Assembly: GCA_027422505.1 (NCBI GenBank)
Contig: JAPQWV010000334.1
Coordinates: 248,001-312,000, forward strand
Direction: 5' to 3'
Length of the DNA: 64,000 nt
Source of the DNA: Craterostigma plantagineum
Lineage: Eukaryota > Streptophyta > Magnoliopsida > Lamiales > Linderniaceae
Position numbers and translations under genes: made by a program. A model generated the notes under the pieces. The model saw only the letters and a list, made by a program, of their open reading frames with translations, made no database searches and was not told the DNA's origin. Shown here in pieces: positions 1-9,228 of the stretch (positions are counted from its first letter, which is position 1; every line of letters starts with the position of its first letter).

Positions 1-110
1 ACCGATTAGGTTCGGTTCGGTTTTCGGTTATAAAATTCTTGAACCGAAAATTCGGTTAACCGAATTTTCGGTTCGGTTCGGTTCGGTTTTAACCGAATGA
101 ACAGCCCTAC
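1..110. repeat. CGGTT-rich low-complexity repeat with a perfect palindrome
   Basis: The stretch is built from reiterated ttcggtt/aaccgaa words. Positions 41-57 (gaaccgaaaattcggtt) are followed at once by their exact reverse complement at 58-74, giving a 34-bp palindrome without spacer. The right edge runs into gaacagccctac. Such CGGTT-rich ends occur in plant non-autonomous DNA transposons, but only one end lies in the window, so the class is undecided. Confidence 0.5.
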
Positions 111-130
111 CACACGCCATGAATAAGACA

Positions 131-340
131 CTACAGACGATCGCCAACTACCAGAACGGTGTTGAAAAATTGATGAAGTACATCTGGGTAGAACTCGTTC
201 TTACACTGAAGTAGGCTTCTAAGGCCGATTGCGATTAGGGCTTCAAGAACTGGGACAAACTCTTTGTGCTCGGTGTCTATACTATTTTCAAACTAGATTT
301 GGAGTGCGGTTCTGGTAAGATCGTTGTGAATGGGTGCCAT
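131..340 (-). pseudogene. Short unrecognised coding remnant with one in-frame stop
   Basis: Reading leftward from an ATG at 340 gives 70 codons that look protein-like: MAPIHNDLTRTALQI, a TAG, then a segment with EALIAIGLRSLLQCKNEF and FYPDVLHQFFNTV, ending at a TAG at 131-133. The frame is kept through the internal stop, which suggests a decayed gene rather than chance. I do not recognise the family. The pattern of a short helical stretch followed by FYP and FF recalls gag-like regions of plant retroelements, but that is only an impression. It could also be a host gene relic. Confidence 0.25.
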
Positions 341-345
341 TTCTC

Positions 346-470
346 TCTGATTTGTGTTCAACGTGAAGAGGGTTAGGGATTTTGAGAGATGGAGAGGAGT
401 TTCAGCTTTTGTGGATGGAAGATGATGAGGGAAAAAGATTCTTCAAGGTTCTACTAAGATAAGTATTGTG
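346..470. other. Unassigned sequence left of the Copia LTR remnant
   Basis: The sequence continues smoothly from the 5' side of the preceding coding remnant and holds purine-rich tracts (gagagatggagagg). It may be the leader of that remnant. No open frame, repeat boundary or terminal motif is visible. Confidence 0.2.
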
Positions 471-948
471 AGCGGGATAAAGCGCGCTTTCACATTAATT
501 GTACGTGACGTCTTGTCATTCAGCCTTCCTCTCACCACATTAAATGCGATACTCAGTATTCCTGCTGGTATGAACAGTTCCTGTCGTCAGTAATCATGAA
601 AAAGTACTACGACAAAATATATGCAATTGATGACGTGTATTTATTAAAAACGATTTCGGTCAGTCATTGGTCAAGAGATGGGGAAGTATCGGTATCTATA
701 CCATTCTTACGAGGGAATTGCCGGTATTATGTGAGGGAATAACCGGTTTTTAGTAAGAGAATGAGAACTTGAAAACTTGGAGTACTGGAATAGTTTCGGA
801 GTCAGTTTTAGTCGAAACTGACAGCAGTAGTGTATTTGACCAATACGAAAGAAGTGACTGATTTAAAGAAAGTTTACCACGATCATCAAATTGCAAAATT
901 TGTTTTAGAATCTAGGCAACCAATTATACCAATTGGTTTGATATAACA
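470..948 (-). repeat. 3' LTR remnant of the SIRE-type Copia
   Basis: On the minus strand a TGTTATATC start lies directly after the purine tract, as expected for an LTR start. The counterpart of the 5' LTR end (tgttaggatcgg on the plus strand) is absent from 1-948, so only the U3 side is kept and the left edge is a guess. Confidence 0.5.
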
Positions 949-960
949 ATGTTCCCCCCG
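949..960 (-). other. Polypurine tract (plus-strand primer site) of the SIRE-type Copia
   Basis: Minus-strand reading cggggggaacat abuts the TG start of the 3' LTR at 948. This is the normal place of the plus-strand priming tract. Confidence 0.7.
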
Positions 961-2246
961 ACTCCATGCTTAGGTTTCTTAGGATAGATCCAATAAACCT
1001 AGAGCATTTCTAAAGTAAATGAACTTAGCTTCCGATAGCGGTTTGGTCAGTATGTCTGCAACTTGTAGCTCGGTTGAGATGTGTTCGAGTATGACATGTT
1101 TCTTTAACATGTGATCTCAAATGAAGTGATGCCGAATTTCAATATGCTTGGTCCTTGAATGGAACACTGGATTCTGTGTAATTGCGATTGCACCCGTATT
1201 GTCACAGAAGATAGGAGTATTAGTTTCCTTGATCCCATAGTCTTCCAGTTGATGCTGTATCCATAATATCTGAGAGCAACAACTTCCAGCCGCCAAATAT
1301 TATGCTTCAGATGTTGATGTAGCTATCGAAGTTTGTTTCTTGCTGAACCAGGAGATTAACCGGTCAACCTAGCAACTCGCATGTACCACTAGTACTCCTT
1401 CGATCTATCTTGCAACCGGCATAGTCAGCATCTTTAGGGTACCATAGAACTACATTGATGGTCCCTTTTAGATATTTCAGTATTCATTTTGCTGCTGTGA
1501 AATGACTCTCCTTTGGATCAGAATGGAACCGGGCACATAGACAGACGTTGTACATAATGTCTGATCTGCTCGCTGTGAGGTAGAGTAATGAGCCAATTAA
1601 TCCCCGGTATTTAGTGACTTCAACTGGAGTTCCATTTTCATCCTTGTCAAACTTATTTGAGGAACTCATCGGTGTTGTTGCTTGTGAGCAGTTCTCCATA
1701 CCGTACTTTTTGATCCGTTCCTTTGTGTATTTGGCTTGGTTGATGAATATCCCATGCTCCATCTGCTTAACTTGAAGTCCCAAAAAGAAAGTAATTTCGC
1801 CCATCATGCTCATCTCAAATTGATCTTGCATCATGTTTGAGAACCGTTTGCACAACTTGGCATCGGTGAGCCGAAGATTATGTCGTCTACATAGATTTGA
1901 ACAATCAGTAGATGATCACCCTTTGTAAATCTAAACAGAGTTTTATCAACTCCTCCAATGGTGAACTTGTGATCGGTCAGAAATTTTGACAGTGTCTCGT
2001 ACCAGGCTCTTGGTCTTGTTTCAATCCATAGAGAGCCTTTTTCAACCGGTAAACATAATTAAGATGTTCATGACTTTCAAAACCAGGTGGTTGAGTAACG
2101 TATACTTCTTCAGATATTGTTCCATTCGGAAAGGCACTCTTAACATCCATTTGAAATACTTTGAAGTCCTTGTGTGCTGCATATCCTGAGAATATCCGTA
2201 TGACTTCAAGTCTTGCAACCGGTGCGACTGTTTGGTCGTAGTCGAT
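961..2246 (-). pseudogene. Copia RT C-terminal part and RNase H, decayed
   Basis: The clearest open piece is 1484-1855, with FFLGLQVKQMEHGIFINQAKY, KKYGMENCSQATTPMS and GSLLYLTASRSDIMYNV. These are standard blocks at the end of a Copia reverse transcriptase. Further left on the element, RNase H words (DADYAGCKIDRRSTSG-like) are readable in broken frames down to the purine tract. To the right, 2042-2246 carries the RT core in another frame (KSYGYSQDMQH region). There are several frameshifts and stops. The enzyme would copy RNA to DNA and degrade the RNA strand; this copy cannot. Confidence 0.75.
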
Positions 2247-3338
2247 TCATTCTTCCTGCCGGTATCCTTGAGCAACCAGTCTGGCCTTGTTTCGAGTAAC
2301 AAGTCCATCTTCATTCAGCTTGTTCTTGAATACCCACGTAGTACCAATCACAGTTTGGGCTGGTCTGGGAACAAGAGTCCAGACTTGGTTACGTTCAAAT
2401 TGGTTTAATTCCTCTTGCATGGCTTCTATCCAATTGTTATCTTTAAGAGCTTCATCAACTTTTGTGGGTTGAATCTGATATATGAACGCATGACTGAATA
2501 AGTTTGGATTAGCCTGTCGCCGTGTCTTCATAGGTGCCATATGATCTCCTATAATTAATTTCGGAGGATGATTCAATTGTGTTCGATTCCATTTGATACG
2601 TTTCCCCTCAGTTGATTCATTCGGTATGTCATGAGTGGAATTATTGAGGCCTTCCGTAATTCCAAAAGTGTCTTCATTGGCATCACATGTATTGATTGGT
2701 TCCACCGGTATCTCAACAGTGTCAATCTGAATACCGGTTTCCTCTGTAATAGGAATTTCAGTATGCTGTAATTCAGTATGCTTTGAAACCGATTGATCCC
2801 TTTTCTCACCGCTTGAGTCCTCAAGATGTGATTTCTCCAGTTGGCTGCTTAACTGACTAATGTTACTCGGTGTTTGATTGTCGACTTCTGATTCCTCAAA
2901 GACCACATGTGCTGATAGAGAGAGTCTTAGTATTGAAGACCCGATAGGCTTTGCTAACCGAAGAATATCCAAGAAAAATCCCGTTTTCTGCCCTTGCATC
3001 AAATGCTGAGAGCTGGCTTTTCCCATTGTTGTGGATGAAAACTTGCTTCCAAAGGTTCTGAAATAGCCTACTGAGGGAGTATTTTCGGTCCATACTTCAT
3101 ATGGTGTTTTAACCTGTTTCTTGCAGATCATTGACCGATTCTGAGTATAGCATACAGTGTTAATTGCTTCTGCCCAGAACTTATGTGAAATGTCTGCATC
3201 TGCCAGCATTGTTCTTGCTGCTTCCTTGAGAGTCCGGTTTCTTCTTTCAGCTACGCCATTTTGCTGTGATGTCCTAGCAGCAGATAACTCGTGGCGGATA
3301 CCATGGTTCTCAACAAACTCGATTAGCAGAGAATTCAC
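2247..3338 (-). pseudogene. Copia integrase C-terminal part, linker and RT N-terminus
   Basis: The open stretch of 363 codons begins inside the integrase core. ARTSQQNGVAERRNRTLKEA contains the catalytic glutamate (VAERRNRT), followed by the FWAEAINTVCYTQNR and TPYEVW blocks. After a variable, acidic linker comes the RT entry EALKDNNWIEAMQEELNQF and VIGTTWVFKNKLNEDG, then ARLVAQGYRQEE, where the frame breaks. The arrangement matches Copia polyproteins. The piece is continuous with 3371-3892 apart from a frame change near 3340-3370. Confidence 0.85.
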
Positions 3339-3370
3339 AAATTCTGTACCTCGATCACTACGAATTCGAT

Positions 3371-4150
3371 TTATGTTATTGCTTTGTTCATTTTTTTGAA
3401 AAGTTTCATTAAGCTAACTGGAGTTTGGTCTTTAGATTTGAAAACCACAACCCAGGTAAATCTAGAGAAATCATCAACTACTACTAATGTGTACTTAGCC
3501 CCACCAAGACTGATCACCGGTTTGGGTCCAAAGAGGTCCATGTGGAGTAAATCTAGACACCGATCTGACTCATCGTTCCCTTTCTTTTTAAAAGTTGATC
3601 TAATTTGTTTACCTAACTGACATGCAGTACAGTGTTTATCTTTCGAGAATTTCAAGTTAGTTAGACCTTTGACTAGACTATTCTTCCTAAGAGTGGAGAT
3701 AGTTTTAAAGTTTAGATGGTTCAGGCGTTTGTGCCGTAGCCAGCTTTTGGAGTTGTGAGCAATAAGACATGTTTGTGTGGAAACTGACTGCTCTCCCCAC
3801 TGAACCCTATGTGTGCCACCAGTTCTATGACCAGTTATCAGTATCTGCCCAATTTCATTTTTCACAAAACATTTATCTTTTTCGAAAGACACTAGATAGT
3901 TATTTCTACATAATTGACTTATGCTAATTAGATTCTAGTGAAGGTTATGTACTAAACGCACATCTTTTAGAATAATGTTCCTGTGAGTAATCACTCCCTT
4001 TCCAATTATTTTACCTTTACCATTGTCCCCAAACGTGATGGTCGGACCGGTATGTGGCTTTAGCTCTTTCAGCAAGTTTTCATTTCGGTCATGTGCTGAC
4101 AACATCCACTACCTAGGTACCATACTGACTGATTTAGCCCTTCAATGTAC
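3371..4150 (-). pseudogene. Copia protease, GAG-pre-integrase and integrase N-terminus; protease active site mutated
   Basis: From right to left: at about 4087-4125 the minus strand reads WYLGSGCCQHMT, the aspartic protease site of Copia with Gly where the catalytic Asp belongs (DSGC expected). HVTFGDNGKGKI and the ITHRNIILKDVRL block follow. The open stretch 3892-3371 has the GAG-pre-integrase domain (LRHKRLNHLNFKTI, CTACQLGKQ) and the integrase start (DLLHMDLFGPKPV, VVVDDFSRFTWVV), with two catalytic Asp residues visible. Decay is evident from frame changes and the active-site substitution. Confidence 0.8.
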
Positions 4151-4154
4151 ACAT

Positions 4155-4155
4155 G

Positions 4156-4187
<32 letters not shown>
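4155..4187. repeat. (AT)n microsatellite
   Basis: Uninterrupted AT dinucleotides of about 30 bp lie inside the gag-protease spacer of the SIRE-type Copia. Confidence 0.85.
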
Positions 4188-4189
<2 letters not shown>

Positions 4190-4417
4190 TACCCAGTCTT
4201 ACTTGTGTGTCCGGAATGGATTAGACTCTTGGGTACCCAGATCTAGATGACTCTTACTGGTCATCCAGTCCTTGGGTCTATTAGATATTTAATATTTCTA
4301 GATCTAGTCTACCCGATGTTGTGTACCCCTATTCTTGCGCTCATGATAGTATCCTCTATTCCCTCTGTGTTCATGCCTATTTAGTGAGTGCCTATTCTGA
4401 GGAGAGGTTGCAACACT

Positions 4418-5315
4418 TCATGGTCGTATATTAGATTGACATTCCTTTTCAGTTCTAACTGATGGTTTAGATGTACTGTCGGTATCACCAGTTTGGACAG
4501 ATCTAGCTTGAACAAACTTAATCCATCCGGTATTCTTAGTACATGATGAGAATGCAACCAGTCTGGAGAGTTCCTTAAAACCTAGCCCAGTCTTATCGTT
4601 ACTATCCTTCAGATTGTTCTGAAGGTCATCGACTTTCTTCCTGGACTGAGTCCAAGATTGGACAATGTAGTTTAGCTCAGAGTTTTCAGATTTTAATTGC
4701 ATGATTTCCTTCCGAAGTTGTCTTACCTCCTCAATCAGATCCCCTGATTGACTGAGGTCACTCTCGGTTGATTGATCAACCGATGTGACGATGTCTTTAC
4801 CTTTTCTGTTGCTTAATTTTTTGAGATAGCTTCCTATATTCATCAGCCATCCCTTGAAGAGCTTGAAGTAGTTCTTTCTTTGTAAAATCATCAGAGACAG
4901 ATTCAAATACCTCATCATCAGTTATATTTGCCATTAGACATTCATGGGTTTCCTGGTCGCTGCTAGCGTCGGATTAATCACTATCTTATCCTTCAGAATT
5001 AGTGTCATCCTAGGTTTTTTCCATCTTTTGCCACTAGTGCCTTTTGATACTTCTTTGTTTTGGCACTGGCTTTCTCCTTTTCTTTCCTGGACACTCGGCA
5101 GTCAACAGCATAGTGTCCTTTCCTGCCACATTTAAAACAAGAGACATTATTTTTATCGGTTTTAATTTTTGAGGATGGTGAAGTACTGATTCGGTTCTTC
5201 TTCATGAACTTCCCGAATCTGTTCACGAAGAGTGCCATAACTTCGTCGGTCAGTTCCTCAGAGGTTTTCGAAGTTGAAGCTTCTGGTTCTACCAGTGCTT
5301 TGATCGGTTGCTCCA
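4418..5315 (-). pseudogene. Copia gag C-terminal part with CCHC zinc knuckle
   Basis: Right part (5315-5005): after MALFVNRFGKFMKKNR comes CFKCGRKGHYAVDC, a CX2CX4HX4C knuckle that binds the element RNA, then a Lys-rich tail. Left part (4918-4418) is a coiled-coil-like stretch (EEVRQLRKEIMQLKSENSEL) followed by DDLQNNLKDSNDKTGLGFKELS, as in long SIRE gags. The frame at 5311-5315 continues the gag piece at 8107 across the inserted solo LTR, with the 5-bp duplication accounting for the repeated GAG codon region. Frame breaks occur between 4918 and 5005. Confidence 0.75.
5311..5315. repeat. Target site duplication ctcca (left) of solo LTR 5316-8106
   Basis: The same five bases occur at 8107-8111, directly outside the other end of the inserted LTR. 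Removing one copy plus the insert leaves the gag frame continuous. Confidence 0.85.
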
Positions 5316-8106
5316 CATAACACCCGTAATTTTATACGGGATTTTTTTTGTAATGACCGAAATAATGAAAATGATTTTCGAACAAAAGTAATTCTGCGAA
5401 ATTTAGCCTGAATGCTATTTGGGCCCAAGAGGGAATAAAATAGACCAAATAAGTACTACAGCACAAATGACTAAGAAAAGGCCCAAATTGGGGGTAATTA
5501 GGTAATAGAGAAATTAATATAGAAAGGCCCAAGAGAGGTTAGATTGGCCCAAATGAATCTAAAGATAAAGACAAGGACCAAGTTCCTTAATTCATGGGAA
5601 ACCAACGTGGAGACCATGCTTTCACTAGATATTTAACACCAAAGTAATTATTAATTGGCCTAAGAAGAAATCGTGTACTAGATACACAAATAAAGTAAAA
5701 TTTCCCATTTCTAAAGGGTCAAACAATGAAAACACCAAGGAAGGGTGGTAGAGAGAAGTCGATCAACAAGGAAGGCAAACTTAGGCAAGCTTCATCCGAT
5801 TTCTTGACCTAGGAAATTTCCAAACTAAGTTAGAAAGGTAAGATCCTTATCTAACGCATAATCCTTCTACTAGTTTATACATGTATATCACATTTTGTTT
5901 GCACTGTGATGAATTAGCCGAGGGTTGAGCACGATAGGAAGTGGACGAAACTAAGGAGAACTAGAAGTTTGGTTAGCTCAACATCATCAACAACCCATTA
6001 GGAATTAGCTCGGAAGATCGGTAGGTGCATTCTTCACCTACAACACATAAATAAGTTCAAAACTTCAAACTTGGATGCTTTCGGCCATTCGAGTTCGAAT
6101 CAATGAACTTTGTATATGTGATTTTGTTGGTTATTAATTGATTAGTGTTAGTTGCTAAGTTTCGAAACCCAATATATGGGTTTCTGTATGAATGCTCAAG
6201 CTTACATGTTTAGACGATAATCGTGGGGTGCTTAAATTATTTCGGGTAGATGAATTGTGTTTGGGCGATTGGTTAACAGTTTTATGTTGAGGGTATTATG
6301 GGGTGAAATCGAGTGAATCTCAAACAGGAACCCAAAATCGGGCAATTAAGGTAATCAAATGAAATTTACTAAACTCAAAAAAAAAAATCAAATCAATTCG
6401 GCCCTTCATATCGGGCGAAAACCTGTAAATCAACTCTCACAAAATCGGACAAGTCATACAAGAGAAGATCGGGCGATTTCAGCTGCAATAAGTGTCGAGC
6501 CATTGAGAAATCGCCGAACCTTTGATCCAAATCCGGCAGAACTGAGCCTCGTGAGAAATCGGGCGAAATCGTCAACCAGGCGACTTCCAAATCGGGCAAT
6601 TAGCTCGTTAAATCGAGAAATCGGGCGAAATAGAATTCGCCAAATTCTTAACTGAAGCCTTGAGCGGTACAGAAATCGGGCGATTTCTTACTATAACACG
6701 TGTCGAGTGGAAGCGAAATCGCCGAGTTCCTTTCTCCAAATCGCGCATCCCTCAAATCGGATGAAATTCCAAATCGAAGCTTCAAATCGGGCGATCCCAA
6801 ATCCAGCTTCAAATCGGGCATGTTCAAAACGAGTCAAGGACAGTGCTCGACCTCAAAACGGGCGAATTCTGCCGAGTCCCAAATCGGGCGAACTGTTGGT
6901 GATGACGAATTTTCAGTGACGACGGCCGATGAGAATTTCAAGTCCAAGAGTTGACCAATTAGGCAATTTGACTTAGGCTTAACTTCAGTTGGGCTTAGCC
7001 AAAGAGTGGCCCAATTCCTTTGGTTAGTTCATAAATTATTACAAGGATGGGCTGTGATTTAAATTAGGCCCAACTCTATACTTGGGTAGTTTTGAACAAT
7101 AGGAGTTAGAAGACTCTTGGAATTTGGGGTGGATATGAATTGAAAATATTACTTCTACGGCAATAAATAACATATGTGATTTTTGCGTAAAATGGCATGA
7201 CTTGCAATTATTATTATTTTATGTGTTTCATGACATATGAACGGCATGTCACGTCATATCACGATGTTTTGGGAGATGATAACCACGATGGTTGTGACAC
7301 CCTTCGGGGTTATTGAGTGGGGTAGAATGAGATGATTGTGAGGATGAGGGTAGACTCGCAGGACACCTGGTGGGAGACAGGGGTGATCGATCTGTCTACT
7401 CAGGTGTGAGCAGCCTGAGGTGTAAACCACCTTATATTTAGCTCAGGGACGGCAGACAGGCGTGATCGATCTGTCTACCCGGGGAGAGCGTGGTAGCGCA
7501 ACCCGGGGTGCAAAATCGTCGAGTGGGATTTCGGTTGTTGGTTGGTGCGGAGCGACCTGGTAGGAGGACATTGGCGTGATCGTTCAGTGCACTACCAGCG
7601 TCGACTGCCGCGAGACTTGGGAGTAGCTACCCATTAGTCTTTTGCGCGCGGGGGTGCCGAGTCTAACCTAGGGCCCTGATATTGAGATAGAGTAGATCGT
7701 AGGAACGAGCGTGCATTGCATAATACCATGCATGAGGTGTCGGGTTGGGGGTGAGAGCACGCTGCATTTGCATGAATTCACCTACTGAACATATCGCTCA
7801 GGCCTTTATGTGTTGTAGGTCATGAAGAGTCCGACGTCGGAGAACGTCAGGACTAGGCTAGCGGCTGGTGGCGGTGACTCCACAGGCTTTTGAGGGCAAG
7901 GGCGGTACATGGATGCGACCTGTGGAGCGACTTTAGATATTTTGATTTTTGGGGCTCCGGCCCGTGTAAAGATACCTTTTGTAAACAACATTTTTATGAT
8001 ATGTATATATTTTATTTATTTAAAAAGTTTTTATTAAATGGGTTTTTCGTAGCTTCCGTTGCCGAAATCCGCCAAATAAATTAATTAGGAAAGTAGGGTC
8101 GTTACA
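5316..8106 (+). repeat. Solo LTR (~2.79 kb), Tekay/Del-like, inside Copia gag
   Basis: The insert is flanked by ctcca and lacks any internal coding region, so it is a solo LTR left after recombination between two LTRs. Its left end (cataacacccgtaattttatacggg) and right end (gtagggtcgttaca) match the ends of the LTRs of elements A and B read in the opposite direction, so it lies in plus orientation and belongs to a related family. The expected terminal TG at the left reads CA. Around 7290-7700 it shares the cagggccctag, gcgcgc and gatcgatctgtctac blocks with B's LTR. Positions 6330-6890 hold an array of the word aaatcgggcga. Confidence 0.85.
6330..6890 (+). repeat. Array of the word aaatcgggcga inside the solo LTR
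   Basis: By eye about 16 exact or near copies of aaatcgggcga occur at irregular spacing of 15-60 bp (for example near 6331, 6466, 6549, 6616, 6671, 6786, 6880), some in variant forms (atcgccga, atcggatga). Between copies the sequence is not conserved, so this is word amplification rather than a classical tandem repeat. A single related copy (gtcgggcgattt) sits in element A's LTR at about 23810. Confidence 0.75.
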
Positions 8107-8701
8107 CTCCATAACTGATTCTTCCATCCTCGTTTGTAGCTCAAACTCATAGGCCTTGAGATCAGCAAAGAGGTCGTGAACCAGTATCTTGCTGAGATCT
8201 TTTGATTCTCTCATGGCCATTGTCTTTACATCCCATTCACGCGGTAGAGCTTTCATGATTTTAATGGTATCATCCCGGTTTTCCAATGTTCTTCCAAGAG
8301 CAGTCAGATCATTGATGATGTTCATGAAACTCCTCTCGAAATCAGTCATTGATTCTCCCTGCTTCATCTTTACCCCATCATATTTTTGAATGGCAACTAT
8401 AAGTTTGTTTTCTCGAGTTGATTCGTTTCCTTCACAGACTTGGCAGACCTTCATCCAAACCTCCTTTGCAATTCTGCACAGCATGACTTGTCTTATCCAG
8501 TATTTTGAACAGGATGTCCTAGGCTACATTGTCCAGATTCATCAGTTTCTTTTCGCCCTTTGTCCATTCACTTTTTACCTTTTCAATAGTTTGTGGCAAT
8601 GAGTTATCCTGGGCATGTAATGGGTTGACCTTTGTCAGCGTAGGAGGTCCATCTGTAATCACGTCCCACATGTCTTCGTTTTGGGCCGCTAGATGGGTCA
8701 A
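8107..8701 (-). pseudogene. Copia gag N-terminal part
   Basis: The start at 8701 (MTHLAAQNEDMWDVITDGPP) is the usual N-terminal gag block of SIRE-type Copia: the protein is expected to bind RNA and form the particle. A stop and frameshift near 8485-8519 separate it from the second block (CRIAKEVWMKVCQVCEG, KQGESMTDFERSFMNIINDL, KIMKALPREWDVK), which then runs into the solo LTR at 8107. The ATG lies about 90 bp downstream of the primer binding site, as expected. Confidence 0.75.
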
Positions 8702-8792
8702 CTAATTTTTCATTCCATGAAATTTTCTCGAGAGAACATCGGTAGCTTGCTGGAGGTATTCATCCTTATTGGTTGATGATTGAATAAACCTC

Positions 8793-8803
8793 CTCTGATA
8801 CCA
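8793..8803 (-). other. Primer binding site, initiator-Met tRNA (SIRE-type Copia)
   Basis: The minus strand reads tggtatcagag, complementary to the 3' end of plant initiator methionine tRNA, two bases downstream of the 5' LTR end. Confidence 0.85.
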
Positions 8804-8805
8804 CT

Positions 8806-8975
8806 TGTTAGGATCGGTTAATGCATTTAGAGGGGGTGAATAAATGATTGGGTCTTTTTCGATTATTTTACCGGTTTGTACGTTGACTGGTATTCAATTA
8901 GTGACCGGTCAGTATTAGACGGAAGATAGTACTAACTGATCAAGTAACCGATATGAAATGAGGTTAACCCTGAAA
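8806..8975 (-). repeat. Truncated 5' LTR of the SIRE-type Copia
   Basis: On the minus strand this piece ends in cctaaca next to the primer site. Upstream, at about 8975, the LTR stops and Tat-type RT sequence starts, without a repeat or target duplication that I can see. Confidence 0.6.
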
Positions 8976-8982
8976 AGGTAAC

Positions 8983-9072
8983 AAGGCCTTGATGGAGATG
9001 ACATCACCCCGGAGCCTGAGTGAGGTCCAGAGACTGACGGGAAGGATAACGGCCCTCTCACGGTTCATCTCC
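8983..9072 (+). pseudogene. Tat reverse transcriptase C-terminal fragment
   Basis: Thirty codons read KALMEMTSPRSLSEVQRLTG and end ITALSRFIS before a stop at 9073. This is the conserved block at the RT/RNase H border of Tat elements. The next block of the same protein (CEKAFQDLKEYLKKLS) is found 3.2 kb further on at 12300, so the CRM-like fragment interrupts it. About 20 codons between the two blocks are missing. Confidence 0.75.
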
Positions 9073-9228
9073 TAATCCGCCAATCGAGCCACCCTTCCTT
9101 CAAGGTACTGCGCAAGATACAGAACTTCGAGTTGAATTTGGTAGCCTTCAAGGTACTGCGCAACCCAAAGTTGCATTTGGTCGCACATCGCCTTCGACGG
9201 GAAGTTGTGCGAGGCGCCCGTGTCGACT
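9073..9228 (-). pseudogene. Inverted protease active-site segment of the CRM-like fragment
   Basis: On the minus strand the frame reads RVDTGASHNFPSKAMCDQMQ, the aspartic protease active site (DTGA at 9213-9224). The next protease block (DSTMRAVNAWT, VVGHWRGTLTCKV, LNDFDLI, LGYDFL) lies on the plus strand from about 9225 to 9352. The two halves meet at the self-complementary hexamer gtcgac (9222-9227). A 155-bp inversion of the N-terminal half is the simplest reading. An 18-bp word cttcaaggtactgcgcaa occurs twice in the inverted part (about 9099 and 9147). Confidence 0.6.

Larger units (their letters stand above)
470..8975 (-). mobile_element. Decayed SIRE-type Copia LTR retrotransposon, split by a solo LTR
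   Basis: Transcribed right to left. Signals in order: 5' LTR end from 8806, an initiator-Met tRNA primer site at 8793-8803, gag, CCHC knuckle, protease, GAG-pre-integrase, integrase, RT and RNase H, a polypurine tract at 949-960 and a 3' LTR beginning at 948. The order PR-IN-RT-RH defines Copia. The RT entry (MQEELNQFERNQVWTLVPRP) and the integrase style fit the SIRE lineage. Both LTRs are truncated: the 5' LTR is cut at about 8975 against Tat sequence, and the left edge of the 3' LTR cannot be fixed. The coding region has many stops and frameshifts. A 2.8 kb solo LTR interrupts gag at 5316-8106. Confidence 0.85.

Noticed and set aside
8793..8803. ctctgatacca motifs as tRNA genes
   Set aside because: Only the 3' tail of tRNA-iMet is matched; these are primer binding sites, with no cloverleaf around them.
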